Source: Mycosarcoma maydis
Lineage: Eukaryota; Basidiomycota; Ustilaginomycetes; Ustilaginales
Length of the DNA stretch: 64,000 nt
Direction of reading: 5' to 3'
Assembly: GCF_000328475.2 (NCBI RefSeq)
Contig: NC_026493.1
Coordinates: 124,001 to 188,000, forward strand
A model generated the notes under the pieces. It saw only the letters and a list, made by a program, of their open reading frames with translations. It made no database searches and was not told where the DNA came from. The position numbers were made by a program, and so were the translations under genes. Positions 42,658 to 52,274 of the stretch are shown here, in pieces (positions within the stretch are counted from its first letter, which is position 1; the number at the start of each line of letters is the position of its first letter).

Positions 42658-42780
42658 CATTCGTGATTCACGATTCACAATTCACGATTTGCCATTTCTA
42701 GCCTTGACGCTCCGCTTTCACACATGCCAGTTTTGGACCGTCTTGAATTCACGATTCGTGATATGCAATCACGAATGATT
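42658..42780. repeat. Dispersed-motif clusters (two)
   Basis: 42658-42690 contains CATTCGTGATTCACGATTC and another ATTCACGATT; 42739-42780 contains ATTCACGATTCGTGAT and ATCACGAATGATT. Confidence 0.85.
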
Positions 42781-42905
42781 GTGGGTGGGATTCGTGACGA
42801 TTCTCTGGCGCCAAACCAGCGCCGACAATACTCTCTCTCACGTCTCGAATCTTGACTTGCTAGAAACTCGACTGGTTTGTCACAGTTGCGCTTGTCCGTG
42901 CAAGG

Positions 42906-44125
42906 TTACATGATGGTACACTCGTCGTTAGCTGCTCCTCCTGCGCCACCGAATCCAGGCAGGCTCTCGAGCTCAGCCGGCATATCCCCCACAATCTGCT
43001 TGGGTGGGCTACCACAGTCCTGCATCTGGTTCATCAGCTCCTGCACCCTAGCCGCCTTGACTTTATCCTTGGCATCGTAACCTGGTTCGTCAAAGATCTT
43101 GACGATCTCGGTGATGTATCTGCTCTGCTCTTCGTATCTCTTCCTGTCTTCTGCCGAGATACTGGCCGATTCCGGGCCGGCGAGGTAGGCGGGGTACTTG
43201 TCGCGTAGCTCCTTGAGTGGTTCGTACAGAATGTCACGCGACATGAGTTCGTCCATCATTCCTTCCAGCATCTTGGTGAGTTCCGGATTGTCCATTGCGC
43301 CCTCGAGCCCGGACAGGTCACCAGAGCCGCCCAGCGCGGCAAGCAGTTTGGCCATCTCTTCGCCCTCGGCACCAGACAGACCCGCAAATGGGTTGTCCGA
43401 CGACGCAGAGTCAGCGGTCGCTGACGCATCCGATTCTTTGAGCTTAGCCATGGTGGCGGCGATCGCATCGTTGAAGTTGCCTGGTTTCGCCGTTCCAGAG
43501 CCGGTAGAGCCAGCTGCAGCAGATCGTCTCGATGGTCCAGCGTCGGTGGTAGGAGCAGCAGCATCGCCGGCGCCGCCAAATCCAGCCATCATGGCCTCAA
43601 ACTGCTTCATAAGCTCTTGCTCATTGAATTCCTGTCCTCCAGCTGCCTCTGTTCCAGCTCCAGCTCCACCGACAAGCCCTTCAGCGTCGGTGTTGGCTTG
43701 GCTACCGAGCTCTTTCATCAAGGCTTGCATGCCTTGTGCCAACTCTTTGGCAAAGTCTTCCGAGAGCATGTCGTCCAGTCCAGCATCATCTTGAGCATCT
43801 ACGCCTACCGAAGCACTTGTAGTCTGCTTTGTATCTACCGCCGCAGCTGTCGGTTCCGCCGTCGGATCCGTTGTCGTCTTGGTTGCGGCGGCACTTGGGT
43901 TTTGCGCAGTAGTCGAGCTAGAAGGCTGGTCGAACTCGTCCAACACGTCTATCCGCAGTATAAGAATCGACCGCGACGAGAAGTAGGTCAGCTTTGATTT
44001 ACAGCATTCTGGTGCGAGGAGCGGTGCAACGTACCATCTAGGTCATCCAGATTGTCGACTTCATCCTCGACGTGTGCAGCTGCTGGAGGCGCGGTTTGTG
44101 CGGCCGGAGAAGGATTGCTTGTCAT
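42906..44125 (-). CDS. PEX19: Peroxisomal membrane-protein import receptor Pex19 (two exons)
   Basis: Exon 1 is 44125-44035 (ATG, 30 codons plus one base), the intron 43949-44034 (86 bp; donor G|GTACGT, acceptor GGATAG), and exon 2 43948-42906; the join gives 377 residues. Pex19 binds newly made peroxisomal membrane proteins in the cytosol and docks on Pex3. Seen: the acidic N-terminal Pex3-binding segment spanning the splice (DNLDDLD then VLDEFDQP), the FAKELAQGMQALMKELG helix, the C-terminal mPTS-binding domain (LYEPLKELRDKYPAYL to VQELMNQMQDCG), and a C-terminal CaaX box CTIM for farnesylation. Exon 2 alone has no ATG at its 5' end, which supports the split model. Low-complexity Ala/Gly/Thr linkers lie between helices. 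The divergent neighbour on the other side is a GFO/IDH oxidoreductase. Confidence 0.93.
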
Positions 44126-44955
44126 GTCCGCGTACGTGTGTCTGCGATGCGCGATGCGCGATGTCCGAGTCAAGCTTACGTTGCCAGTGCTCCAAGTGCG
44201 CTGGTGGTCGGCGAATCGTAGTACACTGCCAAACTGTGGTTGAAAGGCAAGCGAACAACCAAGTGCGAAGGGCGGAAGTGCATGTGGGGTAGCCAAGCCG
44301 GGCGAGTCGGCCTTCGCAATTTCCAGTTGTGAGTCGTGAGTCTTGAGTGGGCGCCAGTCAGAGTCACAGTCACGAGTTGGTAGCGCTGCTCGCCCGGCCA
44401 CTTTCAACAACCGGAGGCGAGCGACACCAAACTCAGTCACAAAGTCCAATCACGAATCAGCAGCCTCGCTTTATGTTTCGTGTTTTGCAGCTGGCAGAAA
44501 AATCGATGTGTGAATTCACGATTCACGATAGTGATTTTCGTGATGGTGATTTTTGGACCATAGATCGTTAGAGCGCATATAGATACATTACGCTGACTTT
44601 CGTGTCTCACGTCTCTGACGCGTTTGTGCCCCGGGCGGTGCGCGCTTTCACCGTCGCCCGCCAAAACCGCATGCTCCGACCAAGTAAAACTCACGACTGT
44701 GAATCGTGAATGCACGGTTGCCGCAGCCCATCTCAATGTGAGCACCAAAGGCAGCAAGACGGAAGAAATCACGAATCGCGCCAGGCTTTGATGAACTCGC
44801 CATGGTGAATGCGGTTGTCGTATGGTCGGTTTGCATTGCAGGAAAAGTGACGAGTGTGAGTCGCACCAGTGCAATCGTGAATGCGTGCATGGCTTGATGA
44901 ACCTCTCGTCCACACAACCACCACCATCGTTTTTGAAGATTGACGTTTCAGCGCC
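44126..44955. promoter_or_regulatory. Divergent promoter between PEX19 and the GFO/IDH gene
   Basis: 830-bp spacer with dispersed-motif copies at 44449-44460, 44512-44545, 44695-44708, 44768-44777 and 44872-44881. No supported frame. Regulatory role is inferred from position. Confidence 0.45.
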
Positions 44956-46062
44956 ATGTCGGCTGCACCGTACGAATGCAAATGGGGCATCCTCGCCACG
45001 GGTGGGATTGCGCAGACGTTCTGCAAGGACTTGCTCATCGATCCTTCGACGCGTTCTGTGTCAGATGTCAGGCATACGATCGTTGCGGCTGCGTCGTCGA
45101 CGTCTGCGTCGCGCGCCGCCGAGTTTCTTGACAATGTGGGCGTTGCTCGCAACACGGCTCGCGCCTATGGCTCGTATACCGAACTTGTCTCGGATCCAAA
45201 TGTGTCGATCATCTACATCGCCACTCCGCACACTTACCATTACGAGAACGCGCTGCTCGCTCTGCATGCTGGCAAGCACGTCTGTTGCGAGAAACCGTTC
45301 ACCATCAATGCTGCACAGACCGAGCATCTGATCAAAGTGGCTCGTGCCAAAAACGTGTTTTTGATGGAGGCCGTATGGTTGCGCTTCTTCCCGATCGTGC
45401 TCGAGATCCAACGGCTAATTCATAAGGAGCGCATCCTCGGCGATGTGAGAAGGGTGTATAGCGATTTCGGTCTGCAGTTCAAACCGGATCCGAAGCACCG
45501 ACTGTTCAATCCGGAATTGGGTGGTGGAGCACTGCTCGATCTGGGCATCTATGCGTTGACCTGGCAGATGCTGACCCTGTACCAAGATCCGCGAAACCAC
45601 CTTTGTGCACCAGAGGTCAAAGGCTCGATCATCAAATCAGCGCTGACAGGTGTCGATGAATTCACTACGATCCTTCTGAATTTTCCTACGGCTCGTACAC
45701 AGGGCATTGCAACCACCAACATGTCGATCCGCTCCTCGGACAAATACGTCGTCCTCATTCAAGGAACCCTCGCGGACCTCTCGGTCGCATGGCCTCCGTA
45801 CAGACCCGAAAGCTTCACCATCCATCAAAAGGATGCCGACGGAGCATACACTGGCATCCAAGAAACAAAACACTTCGCCATCCCAGGCCACGGAATGTTC
45901 TGGGAAGCAGACGCATGCGCACGTGCCATCAGAGACGCCAAGCTGCAAGAACCCACATGTTCCTGGGCCGAATCCACTCTCACCATGCAGATCATGGACC
46001 AGGTCAGGTACGACAACCACTTTCGATATCCAGACCACTTGGAAGCTACCCAAGACAATTAG
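44956..46062 (+). CDS. GFO/IDH/MocA-family NAD(P)-dependent oxidoreductase
   Basis: Intronless frame of 368 residues. The N-terminal Rossmann fold opens with KWGILATGGIAQTF (dinucleotide-binding G-x-x-x-G-G-I-A), followed by IIYIATPHTYHYENALLAL, and the family signature CCEKPFT (about residue 116; the Lys of EKP is catalytic in the family). The C-terminal substrate domain includes LGGGALLDLGIYALTWQ. The closest known types are NADP-dependent D-xylose 1-dehydrogenase and dimeric dihydrodiol dehydrogenase, which oxidise aldoses or trans-dihydrodiols. Substrate cannot be decided from sequence. No signal peptide or peroxisomal tail is present, so it is probably cytosolic. It converges with the ARG8-like gene, 187 bp apart. 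Confidence 0.87.
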   Translation: MSAAPYECKWGILATGGIAQTFCKDLLIDPSTRSVSDVRHTIVAAASSTSASRAAEFLDNVGVARNTARAYGSYTELVSDPNVSIIYIATPHTYHYENALLALHAGKHVCCEKPFTINAAQTEHLIKVARAKNVFLMEAVWLRFFPIVLEIQRLIHKERILGDVRRVYSDFGLQFKPDPKHRLFNPELGGGALLDLGIYALTWQMLTLYQDPRNHLCAPEVKGSIIKSALTGVDEFTTILLNFPTARTQGIATTNMSIRSSDKYVVLIQGTLADLSVAWPPYRPESFTIHQKDADGAYTGIQETKHFAIPGHGMFWEADACARAIRDAKLQEPTCSWAESTLTMQIMDQVRYDNHFRYPDHLEATQDN

Positions 46063-46249
46063 CTGCCCAACTCATGATTCGAAACGGCGTAGTTTTTGTG
46101 ATTCTAGGTTAATTTCTGATGTTCCGGATCCGGTACTATTGACGGCGTACAGTGTATAATAAATTGACGTGGCGAGACGAGACGAGAAACCAAAACAAAA
46201 TCACGAATATAGAGTGCGACTCACGACTAGCTGCTTGAAAGCGATCCGA

Positions 46250-48331
46250 TCACTGCCTTCCGACGAATCTGCTGAACCACTCTGTCCAGCCGATGGCGAC
46301 GCTGTTGCCGCCAGCTGCACGATCGATGGTGCTCTTCAACCTGTCGTAGTACTCGGGCATACTTTTAGGCTTGAGCATGTTCTCTGGTAGTGCATACTTG
46401 AGCTGTACCTTGTTCTCCTTGAGCTCGCGCAGCAAAGCAAGGCTCTTTTTGGCGTACTCGAACTCGGCCTTTGTCAGACATTTCGTTGCGGCCACAGCAT
46501 CGCGTGGCGAGATGGCTGAATTCTTTGCGTGAACCTGTTCCGGATCAAGCGACGCCTGAGATTGGGCGCTGAGAAGCGCAGTTTGGGCGGCAGCGCGGAT
46601 CGATGCTCCAAAATCGATCTCTGGTCGCAGCGCATCCTTCGGCCACGACTGTGCAAGCTCGATAAAGTGCGTGTACAGCGTCTGGATCTCGTCCGCGCTA
46701 GCCTGAGCCACAGCAGTCGAGCATCGAGTAGACGACGAAAACGCACGCACCTGCTGGTTCTGCTGCTGCTGCTGACCCGCTGCTCCAGCGTGCGCACGAG
46801 CGTCGACCGACGAGGAGTGCGTCGATCGCTGCACCTGATCGCGTACAACCAGCAGACACGACTCGATGATGTCGACCGCCTTATCCACCTGTTCCCTAGT
46901 CACGGTCAAGCTGGGCAGAATCCTGATGGTATCCGATCCAGCGGTGAGGATCAGCAGTCCACGCTGACGAGCGAGCTGCACCACCTTGGCCGCATGAGAA
47001 GCGTCTTTGGTGCTGATACCGGCAATGAGACCTTTGCCACGCGGACTGGGTTTGCCAGCGCTGGGATCGTCGAGCAGCAGGTCGGGGAACATGGCGACCA
47101 AATTTTTCAGACGACCGAACAGTGCCTGCGACGACTCTTTCATCGATTCACCCAACTCGTTGCTCGAAAGACGCCCAAGAACGTGGTGCGCAATACGGCT
47201 GGTCAGCGGTCCACCACCGAACGTCGTACCGTGGTCGCCGACAGCGATCAGGCTCGCCACGCTGTCACGCATGAGCACTGCACCAATAGGGAAGCCGTTG
47301 GCGAGCGGCTTGGCCATGGTCACCATGTCCGGGTGCGCACAAGTGGGGTAGTCGCTGTGACACCACAGCGTTCCAGTACGGAAGAGACCACATTGGATCT
47401 CGTCGTAGATGAGCATGGCGCCCACCTCGTCGCATCTCTTCCTAAGCGCTTGCAGGAACTCGAGCGAGGCAGGATAGATCCCACCTTCTCCCTGAACCGG
47501 CTCTACAATGACACCGGCCGTTGTTTCGTCAATGAGTGTCTCGACACCAGCAACGTCGTTGTAAGTACCAGTGCGGACGTCTCCGATCAGAGGAGCAAAC
47601 GGAGCCTGGTACTTGGGGTTGGGCGTCATGGCAAGCGCACCCATCGTTCTGCCGTGGAAAGCATTGGTGAAGCTGACAAGACCCGTCTTTTGGGAGCTGC
47701 CTTTGTTCGCGTGGTTCTTGGCAGCCTTCCTGGCAAACTTGAGTGCGGCCTCGTTAGCCTCGGTACCCGAGTTGGCCAAAAACACCTTGAGGCCGGCTGT
47801 GCCGTTGTCTTGGGGCTTGGAGCCCTTTTGGAATCCGAGACCACCCAGCTGGTGCGTCAAGGTGACCATGCGATCCGCGAGCTCACCCGACCATTCGTTG
47901 TGGTACAAGTTGCTGGCATGCACGAGCTTGGCGCTCTGTTCGGCAGCGATCTCGGCGATCTTAGGATCGGCATGGCCGAGCGAGTTGACGGCGATACCGG
48001 AGGAGAAGTCGAGATATTTGCGTTCCGTGTGGCCGGCGTTGGTGTTGGGATCGGCGGCAGCGTAGAGGTCCAGACCGTTGCCACGGGTAAAGATGAGTTG
48101 AGGACGAGAGTAGGTGGCCAGGACCGAGTGTGAAAAACGGTCAAGCGTGTCGGCGATCTTGGAGCCTCGAGAAGCGTCGCCGTCTGGATGCGAGAGCGAA
48201 ATGTAGTCTGCACAGGGCTTCTTTGTGGAGCTAGCGGCGTGTGTGGCAAGCAGGCGGGCTGGCTGTCGCAGCACTCGACCAGCGACAGGTCGCCTCATCG
48301 CGGATGAGAGGACGACGCGAGTGGCAAACAT
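46250..48331 (-). CDS. ARG8: Acetylornithine aminotransferase fused to a UQCC2/CBP6-like domain
   Basis: Frame of 693 residues from the ATG at 48331; the open frame continues upstream only through TTG. Residues 1-30 form an Arg-rich mitochondrial presequence (RQPARLLATHA). Residues about 35-500 are a class-III aminotransferase of the ArgD/Arg8 type: YLDFSSGIAVNSLGH, FHGRTMGALAMT, LIYDEIQCGLFRTG and MAKPLANGFPIGAV with PLP-lysine Lys341. It converts N-acetylglutamate semialdehyde to N-acetylornithine in arginine synthesis in the matrix. After a Gln-rich linker, VRAFSSST (529-534) matches the R-x-F|S mitochondrial processing pattern. Residues about 535-693 (LYTHFIELAQSWPKD; LKYALPENMLKP; YYDRLK) look like the UQCC2/CBP6 family that supports cytochrome b and complex III assembly. 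A normal Arg8 is about 420-470 residues, so the C-terminal domain is extra. Aminotransferase identity is firm, the second domain moderately so. Confidence 0.85.
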   Translation of the reverse strand: MFATRVVLSSAMRRPVAGRVLRQPARLLATHAASSTKKPCADYISLSHPDGDASRGSKIADTLDRFSHSVLATYSRPQLIFTRGNGLDLYAAADPNTNAGHTERKYLDFSSGIAVNSLGHADPKIAEIAAEQSAKLVHASNLYHNEWSGELADRMVTLTHQLGGLGFQKGSKPQDNGTAGLKVFLANSGTEANEAALKFARKAAKNHANKGSSQKTGLVSFTNAFHGRTMGALAMTPNPKYQAPFAPLIGDVRTGTYNDVAGVETLIDETTAGVIVEPVQGEGGIYPASLEFLQALRKRCDEVGAMLIYDEIQCGLFRTGTLWCHSDYPTCAHPDMVTMAKPLANGFPIGAVLMRDSVASLIAVGDHGTTFGGGPLTSRIAHHVLGRLSSNELGESMKESSQALFGRLKNLVAMFPDLLLDDPSAGKPSPRGKGLIAGISTKDASHAAKVVQLARQRGLLILTAGSDTIRILPSLTVTREQVDKAVDIIESCLLVVRDQVQRSTHSSSVDARAHAGAAGQQQQQNQQVRAFSSSTRCSTAVAQASADEIQTLYTHFIELAQSWPKDALRPEIDFGASIRAAAQTALLSAQSQASLDPEQVHAKNSAISPRDAVAATKCLTKAEFEYAKKSLALLRELKENKVQLKYALPENMLKPKSMPEYYDRLKSTIDRAAGGNSVAIGWTEWFSRFVGRQ

Positions 48332-49170
48332 GCTGAAATGTCCGCAGTGGCCACACTGCAAAGCAATGCTCGGTAGATATGTACGTGGTGTGCGGTAAGA
48401 AATGTAAAGGCAGCTCAGCCTTAAAAGTATGGTACTGCGATCCAAACCGGCGTTGATGATGGTGAAAGGTGGTTAGAAGAATCTATTCGTCTCGAGTAGA
48501 ATCAATCACTGAATCATGTATTTCTCGACTCACCTCGACTTGACTCGAATTCACCGTCGTGACTCGTCAAGCATTCACGATTTGAACTGCACGAATCTGT
48601 GAATCTGCGAATAGGTGTGTAGCTAAGATAAGGAAATCCAACCTGAATCACCAATCCGACATGTGGAGCGATGATGCCTCACAAAAAGCACAAAAAGAGA
48701 ATCGTGAATCACAGAATTACACCGTGGTGAGTCTGTCAGCTTGTTTCGACTTTTTACCAAAATCTTAACAAGTTTTTTTTAAAAAAATCAATCGCCTTTT
48801 CTAAATCAGCTCATCTTTCGTGATCAATCTGTGAATCGTGAATCTGTGTTGAAAGGGTTAGTTTGATCATCGCCCTCAACCCTTCGCAACTCGTGACTCG
48901 GATAGCTTCTTTGCGTGGGACACGGGCGCGGTTTCCTCTTCTACCTCAGTCGTCGAAAATGAATCAAGCTACCAAGCCTACAGCTTCTTCTTTGCAGCAG
49001 CATACATCCCTGTTCACCGCGTTCGATAGCTTTCAATCACGACTGAATTCAATGGAGGTGCAGAACTGAGCTACGCGATGATGAATTTGACCAAAGAGAC
49101 AGACACTGACAAGAAGGAACGTGACTAACTGGAAAAAAGGAGAGATTCAAGCGAGCGAGCACCACCGAGG
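48332..49170. other. Spacer between polyQ gene end and ARG8 start
   Basis: Contains the ARG8 promoter. Dispersed-motif copies at 48573-48583, 48702-48715 and 48817-48846, and an A/T-rich stretch at 48770-48790. No supported gene. Confidence 0.5.
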
Positions 49171-50883
49171 TCAGGGAGCAGCAGAAAGTCCAACACTGCT
49201 GCTAGCGCTCGACAACCTCGATCCAAAGCTCATACCGTTGCCCCCAAAGCTCGCCGCACGTGGGCTGGCACATAGCTTGGACATGGCATCTTTGCGCAGA
49301 CGGCTGTTGATGCGCGCCTGGAAGTTGACTTTGTGGAACTCGGTCGGTTGGCCCTTGGGTTGTCGACGCGGCTGGATGGGTGGCAGCGTCAGACCGGCAT
49401 TGTTGATCGTCTGATTGCCATCCGAGATGCCATTGTTGCCCTTAAAGGCACGGTGCTGCGGCGCACTCGACAGGTGGATGGCACGCGAGATGGGTTTGGG
49501 TGCCGTCATGGGCGCCGTCATGCCGGCCGAAGTAGAAGCACTGGTCACCCCTCGGCCCAACGAACCGTAGCGGCTATTGGCAATTTGAGTCTGTGCCATC
49601 GTCGTCGTGTTGTGCGGCCTGGGCGTGCTCGATAGAGCCTTGCCGGAAAGTGTGCTGACCTCGAGATCTTCCTCGCTTGTCTCGGGCGTTTGGTCACCCT
49701 CGACCTGATCGTATTCCGACTGAGCCCTAGAGCCCTCCGAGGCGCTGTCATCAATCACGATCGAGGGGGTCATGGTGCGAGATCGCATCGAGAGAATACT
49801 GTCGGCGGTGCCTGAAGAAGGTCGCACGCCTTTGCGCGAGTGGATGCTTGATGCGGGCGATGCAACGCGTTGACCGGGAGGCGTAGGCATCCTGTCTTGG
49901 CTGGGCACAGCGCTTCCCCGCCAGCTTCGCTGCTCCAGAGGCGTGCGGGAGGGCGAGGGACCTTCGCTGCTGACCTTGCGAGAGTGACGGTTGAGGATGT
50001 TTTGCAGCTGCAACTGTTGTTGTTGTTGTTGTTGTTGTTGTTGCTGCATGGCCTGCTTTAACACAGCATCGTGGTAAACAGAGCTCGACAGGTTAGATTC
50101 GAGACCCATGGTCTGGTAAAGCTGCTGAACTTGGCGCTGTCGCAAGCTGGCCTGGATGCTAGCCTGGGCGGCTTGCCTCTGCTCCTGTGCAGAAGCAGCG
50201 GCGACTTGAGCCTGGTTCATCAAAGCTGCGTGGTGCGAAGAGCCGGCGTCAAAGTCACCATTGCCTGCTTGCAGCTGAGAGAGAAGGAAGCGCTTCTGAG
50301 CAGCAAGCTGTTGCTGACTGTACTGGTTAGGGTTGAGGTGTTGTTGTTGTTGTTGCTGCTGCTGCTGCTGCTGCTCCTGGAGCGCCTGGAGGCGGAGCAG
50401 CTCCATCTGTTGCTGTTGAACTGCAGCGTGCTGCTGAGCGAATTGTTGCTGAAGCTGCATCTGCATGTACGGCTGCTGTTGGTTGTAGCTGTTGGACTGA
50501 GCGTACTGCTGCTGTTGCTGCTGCTGCTGATTGTACCCGTGACCGTTCTGATAGCCCTGATAGCCCGATTGTGCGTCCAGATGACCAAGCGAAAGGCTAG
50601 ATTGCAGACGCATGGCAGCCAGCTGGTCCTCAAGACTGGCTTGCGACGCAGAAATATCGCGAAACGAGTCTTGGGTTCTGTATGCGCTGTTCTGCTGCTG
50701 ACGGTGATGTGTGTTCTGCTGGTAGGGAGGTGTATGGGCGTCGCGGCCACTCGACTGTTGCGAGTTGGTCTGGGATGGGAAGATGGAACCGAGTCCTAGA
50801 CCCTCGGTGCGAAGACCGAGGATAAGGTCAGAGCGGTTCGGGTAGGCGTTAGAGCCGTAGTAAGGTTGGTTGGAAGTGTTCAT
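49171..50883 (-). CDS. Polyglutamine-rich protein, not recognised
   Basis: Frame of 570 residues from the ATG at 50883; the frame continues 21 codons upstream but starts only at TTG. The N-terminal half is dominated by Gln runs encoded by CAG/CAA repeats (several pure runs of 7-13 Gln), with scattered Tyr/Asn, the composition of prion-like transcription or RNA-granule proteins. The middle is Ser/Pro-rich with many SP/TP sites (PSPSRTPLEQR, MPTPPGQR, RSRTMTPS), suggesting phosphorylation. The last ~90 residues look more conserved and basic (EFHKVNFQARINSRLRKDAM). I do not recognise the family. Its upstream region is unusually long and pyrimidine-rich on the coding strand, suggesting a long 5' UTR. 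A regulatory role is inferred from composition only. Confidence 0.75.
   Translation of the reverse strand: MNTSNQPYYGSNAYPNRSDLILGLRTEGLGLGSIFPSQTNSQQSSGRDAHTPPYQQNTHHRQQQNSAYRTQDSFRDISASQASLEDQLAAMRLQSSLSLGHLDAQSGYQGYQNGHGYNQQQQQQQQYAQSNSYNQQQPYMQMQLQQQFAQQHAAVQQQQMELLRLQALQEQQQQQQQQQQQHLNPNQYSQQQLAAQKRFLLSQLQAGNGDFDAGSSHHAALMNQAQVAAASAQEQRQAAQASIQASLRQRQVQQLYQTMGLESNLSSSVYHDAVLKQAMQQQQQQQQQQQLQLQNILNRHSRKVSSEGPSPSRTPLEQRSWRGSAVPSQDRMPTPPGQRVASPASSIHSRKGVRPSSGTADSILSMRSRTMTPSIVIDDSASEGSRAQSEYDQVEGDQTPETSEEDLEVSTLSGKALSSTPRPHNTTTMAQTQIANSRYGSLGRGVTSASTSAGMTAPMTAPKPISRAIHLSSAPQHRAFKGNNGISDGNQTINNAGLTLPPIQPRRQPKGQPTEFHKVNFQARINSRLRKDAMSKLCASPRAASFGGNGMSFGSRLSSASSSVGLSAAP
50019..50046. repeat. 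CAA trinucleotide microsatellite (polyQ)
   Basis: Nine-unit TTG run on the + strand, read as CAA/CAG glutamine codons in the minus-strand gene. Similar TTG/CTG tracts lie at 50340-50375 and 50506-50530. Confidence 0.85.
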
Positions 50884-52135
50884 CGTGCGAGATGGACGAG
50901 GTGGTAGGCGAAACGACTTGAGAGGGTGATAAAAACTTGTAGCCAAGAAACCTGCCTCGGAGACAAGATGTTAATGTTACAGGGCCTTGCAAAGGACAAA
51001 GATGGGGAAAGAGTCCAGCGAATGATAGTGAACCCGGGGAATGTCGAGGGCAGGATATGCTGAAAAGTGCTTTTGAGCAGCAGGTATATAAATCGATTCT
51101 TCGAGCCACAGACGAGAAATAGAGGAAACGATACTGAGATAGAGATAGCCAGGTAGAAAGAGACTTGCTCTGCAGGCTGCGATCAACGCTTGTTCGAATG
51201 GAGATGGGCGGAGGAGCAGCCAATCTGAACGACCCAGTATAGTGCAAAGAAAAAGGCGAGGCGCAAGTTGGGAAGGTGAGCGCTGTGCGGCACTACACCC
51301 GCAACGAAGAAGTTCAAAAAAGGAAAGGGATGTAATGCGGAAGCAAGAAGGGAGATGATGGCAAGCCGGAGTTTGACGCCGAGGTGGAGAAGTCGACGTT
51401 GAGACGCCTGGAAAGAGGCCCCTGACTTGCGTGGTGAGCTGGAATGATACTGCAACACTGGACTGCAGGGAAAAGAGGCGGGTTGCACTGAGATAGAACG
51501 ATGCAAAGCGACGAGGTGGGGCCAAAGGGAAGCTCACAGCCAATGGCGAGTAATGAGCGGCGCCTGATCGAGATGGGTTAGGTGGGTGAATGTCGATGCA
51601 AATAGGACAAGCGACCGAGAGATGGGTCGGGCGCTAGGAGTGTTGTTGCAAGACTGGGTGCGAGTGATTTGGTGAGACGAGGATGAATGGACAAGGGAGA
51701 TGAGAGGGATGGCGAAGATGTGGGTTTTAGAAAGCCGGGTATGATTGATTGGAAGGGCGAAGACCACTAGCGTAGCGGGGTAGACGTGGCGAGACGGAAG
51801 ATTTGAAATCTGTTAGGGGTTTGTTGATCGAGCTCAAAGTGGGTTGATAGGAGCGAAAAAGGTAGACTTGAACGAGGAAATGGTCGAAGAGGGCCGAATG
51901 TGGCTGTCTGAATCGTTGAAGAGAGATGAAAAAGTGGCGACACCAAAAGACCAAAAAGAAAAGAGGAAATACGCGGAGAGAAGGACAAGCGCAAATGGAA
52001 CAAGGCCGATATAGGATCGAGACGAGACGAGACGTTCAAAGGGGAAAGAGAAGGGAGAAAGGGGGATTGACAAGACAGTGATGGTGGAAGAGAGGTGCAA
52101 AGATGGCGACAGCGGTGGCGACCCGATCAAATGCT

Positions 52136-52186
52136 CAGCTCGTCAGCTCGTCAGCTCGTCAGCTCGTCAGCTCAACAGCTCGACAG
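52136..52186. repeat. 8-bp tandem repeat CAGCTCGT
   Basis: About six consecutive units, the first four exact and the last two diverged (CAGCTCAA, CAGCTCGA), at the upstream edge of the long pyrimidine-rich leader. Confidence 0.85.
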
Positions 52187-52246
52187 TTCTTGAGCTCTTC
52201 AGCCAGCGCGCACCGCGCGCACATTCAGAGGCGGGACAAGCCGCAA

Positions 52247-52274
52247 TAATCACGAATCACGAATCGTAAATCGC
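52247..52274. repeat. Dispersed CACGAAT motif cluster
   Basis: Three consecutive copies: ATCACGAATCACGAATCG and a diverged ATCGTAAATC. Confidence 0.8.

Larger units (their letters stand above)
41082..42905. other. 1.8-kb spacer rich in dispersed-motif copies
   Basis: Upstream of the IQGAP gene and downstream of PEX19. No gene recognised. Motif copies at about 41518, 41868-41884, 41966-41998, 42105-42135, 42658-42690 and 42739-42780. A TATAAAAG at 42533 on the + strand has no supported gene behind it. Confidence 0.5.

Noticed and set aside
45917..46074. Possible stop-codon readthrough adding a peroxisomal tail to the GFO/IDH protein
   Set aside because: The stop is TAG-CTG, not the leaky TGA-CTA context, and the 4-residue extension (LPNS) is not a PTS1.
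46529..48133. 534-residue open frame antisense to the ARG8-like gene
   Set aside because: Mirror of a GC3-biased coding gene; no domain, composition atypical, no independent start context.
51834..52130. Hydrophobic 98-residue minus-strand frame resembling a membrane peptide
   Set aside because: Ser/Leu/Phe/Pro content follows directly from the pyrimidine-rich tract; neighbouring frames look alike.
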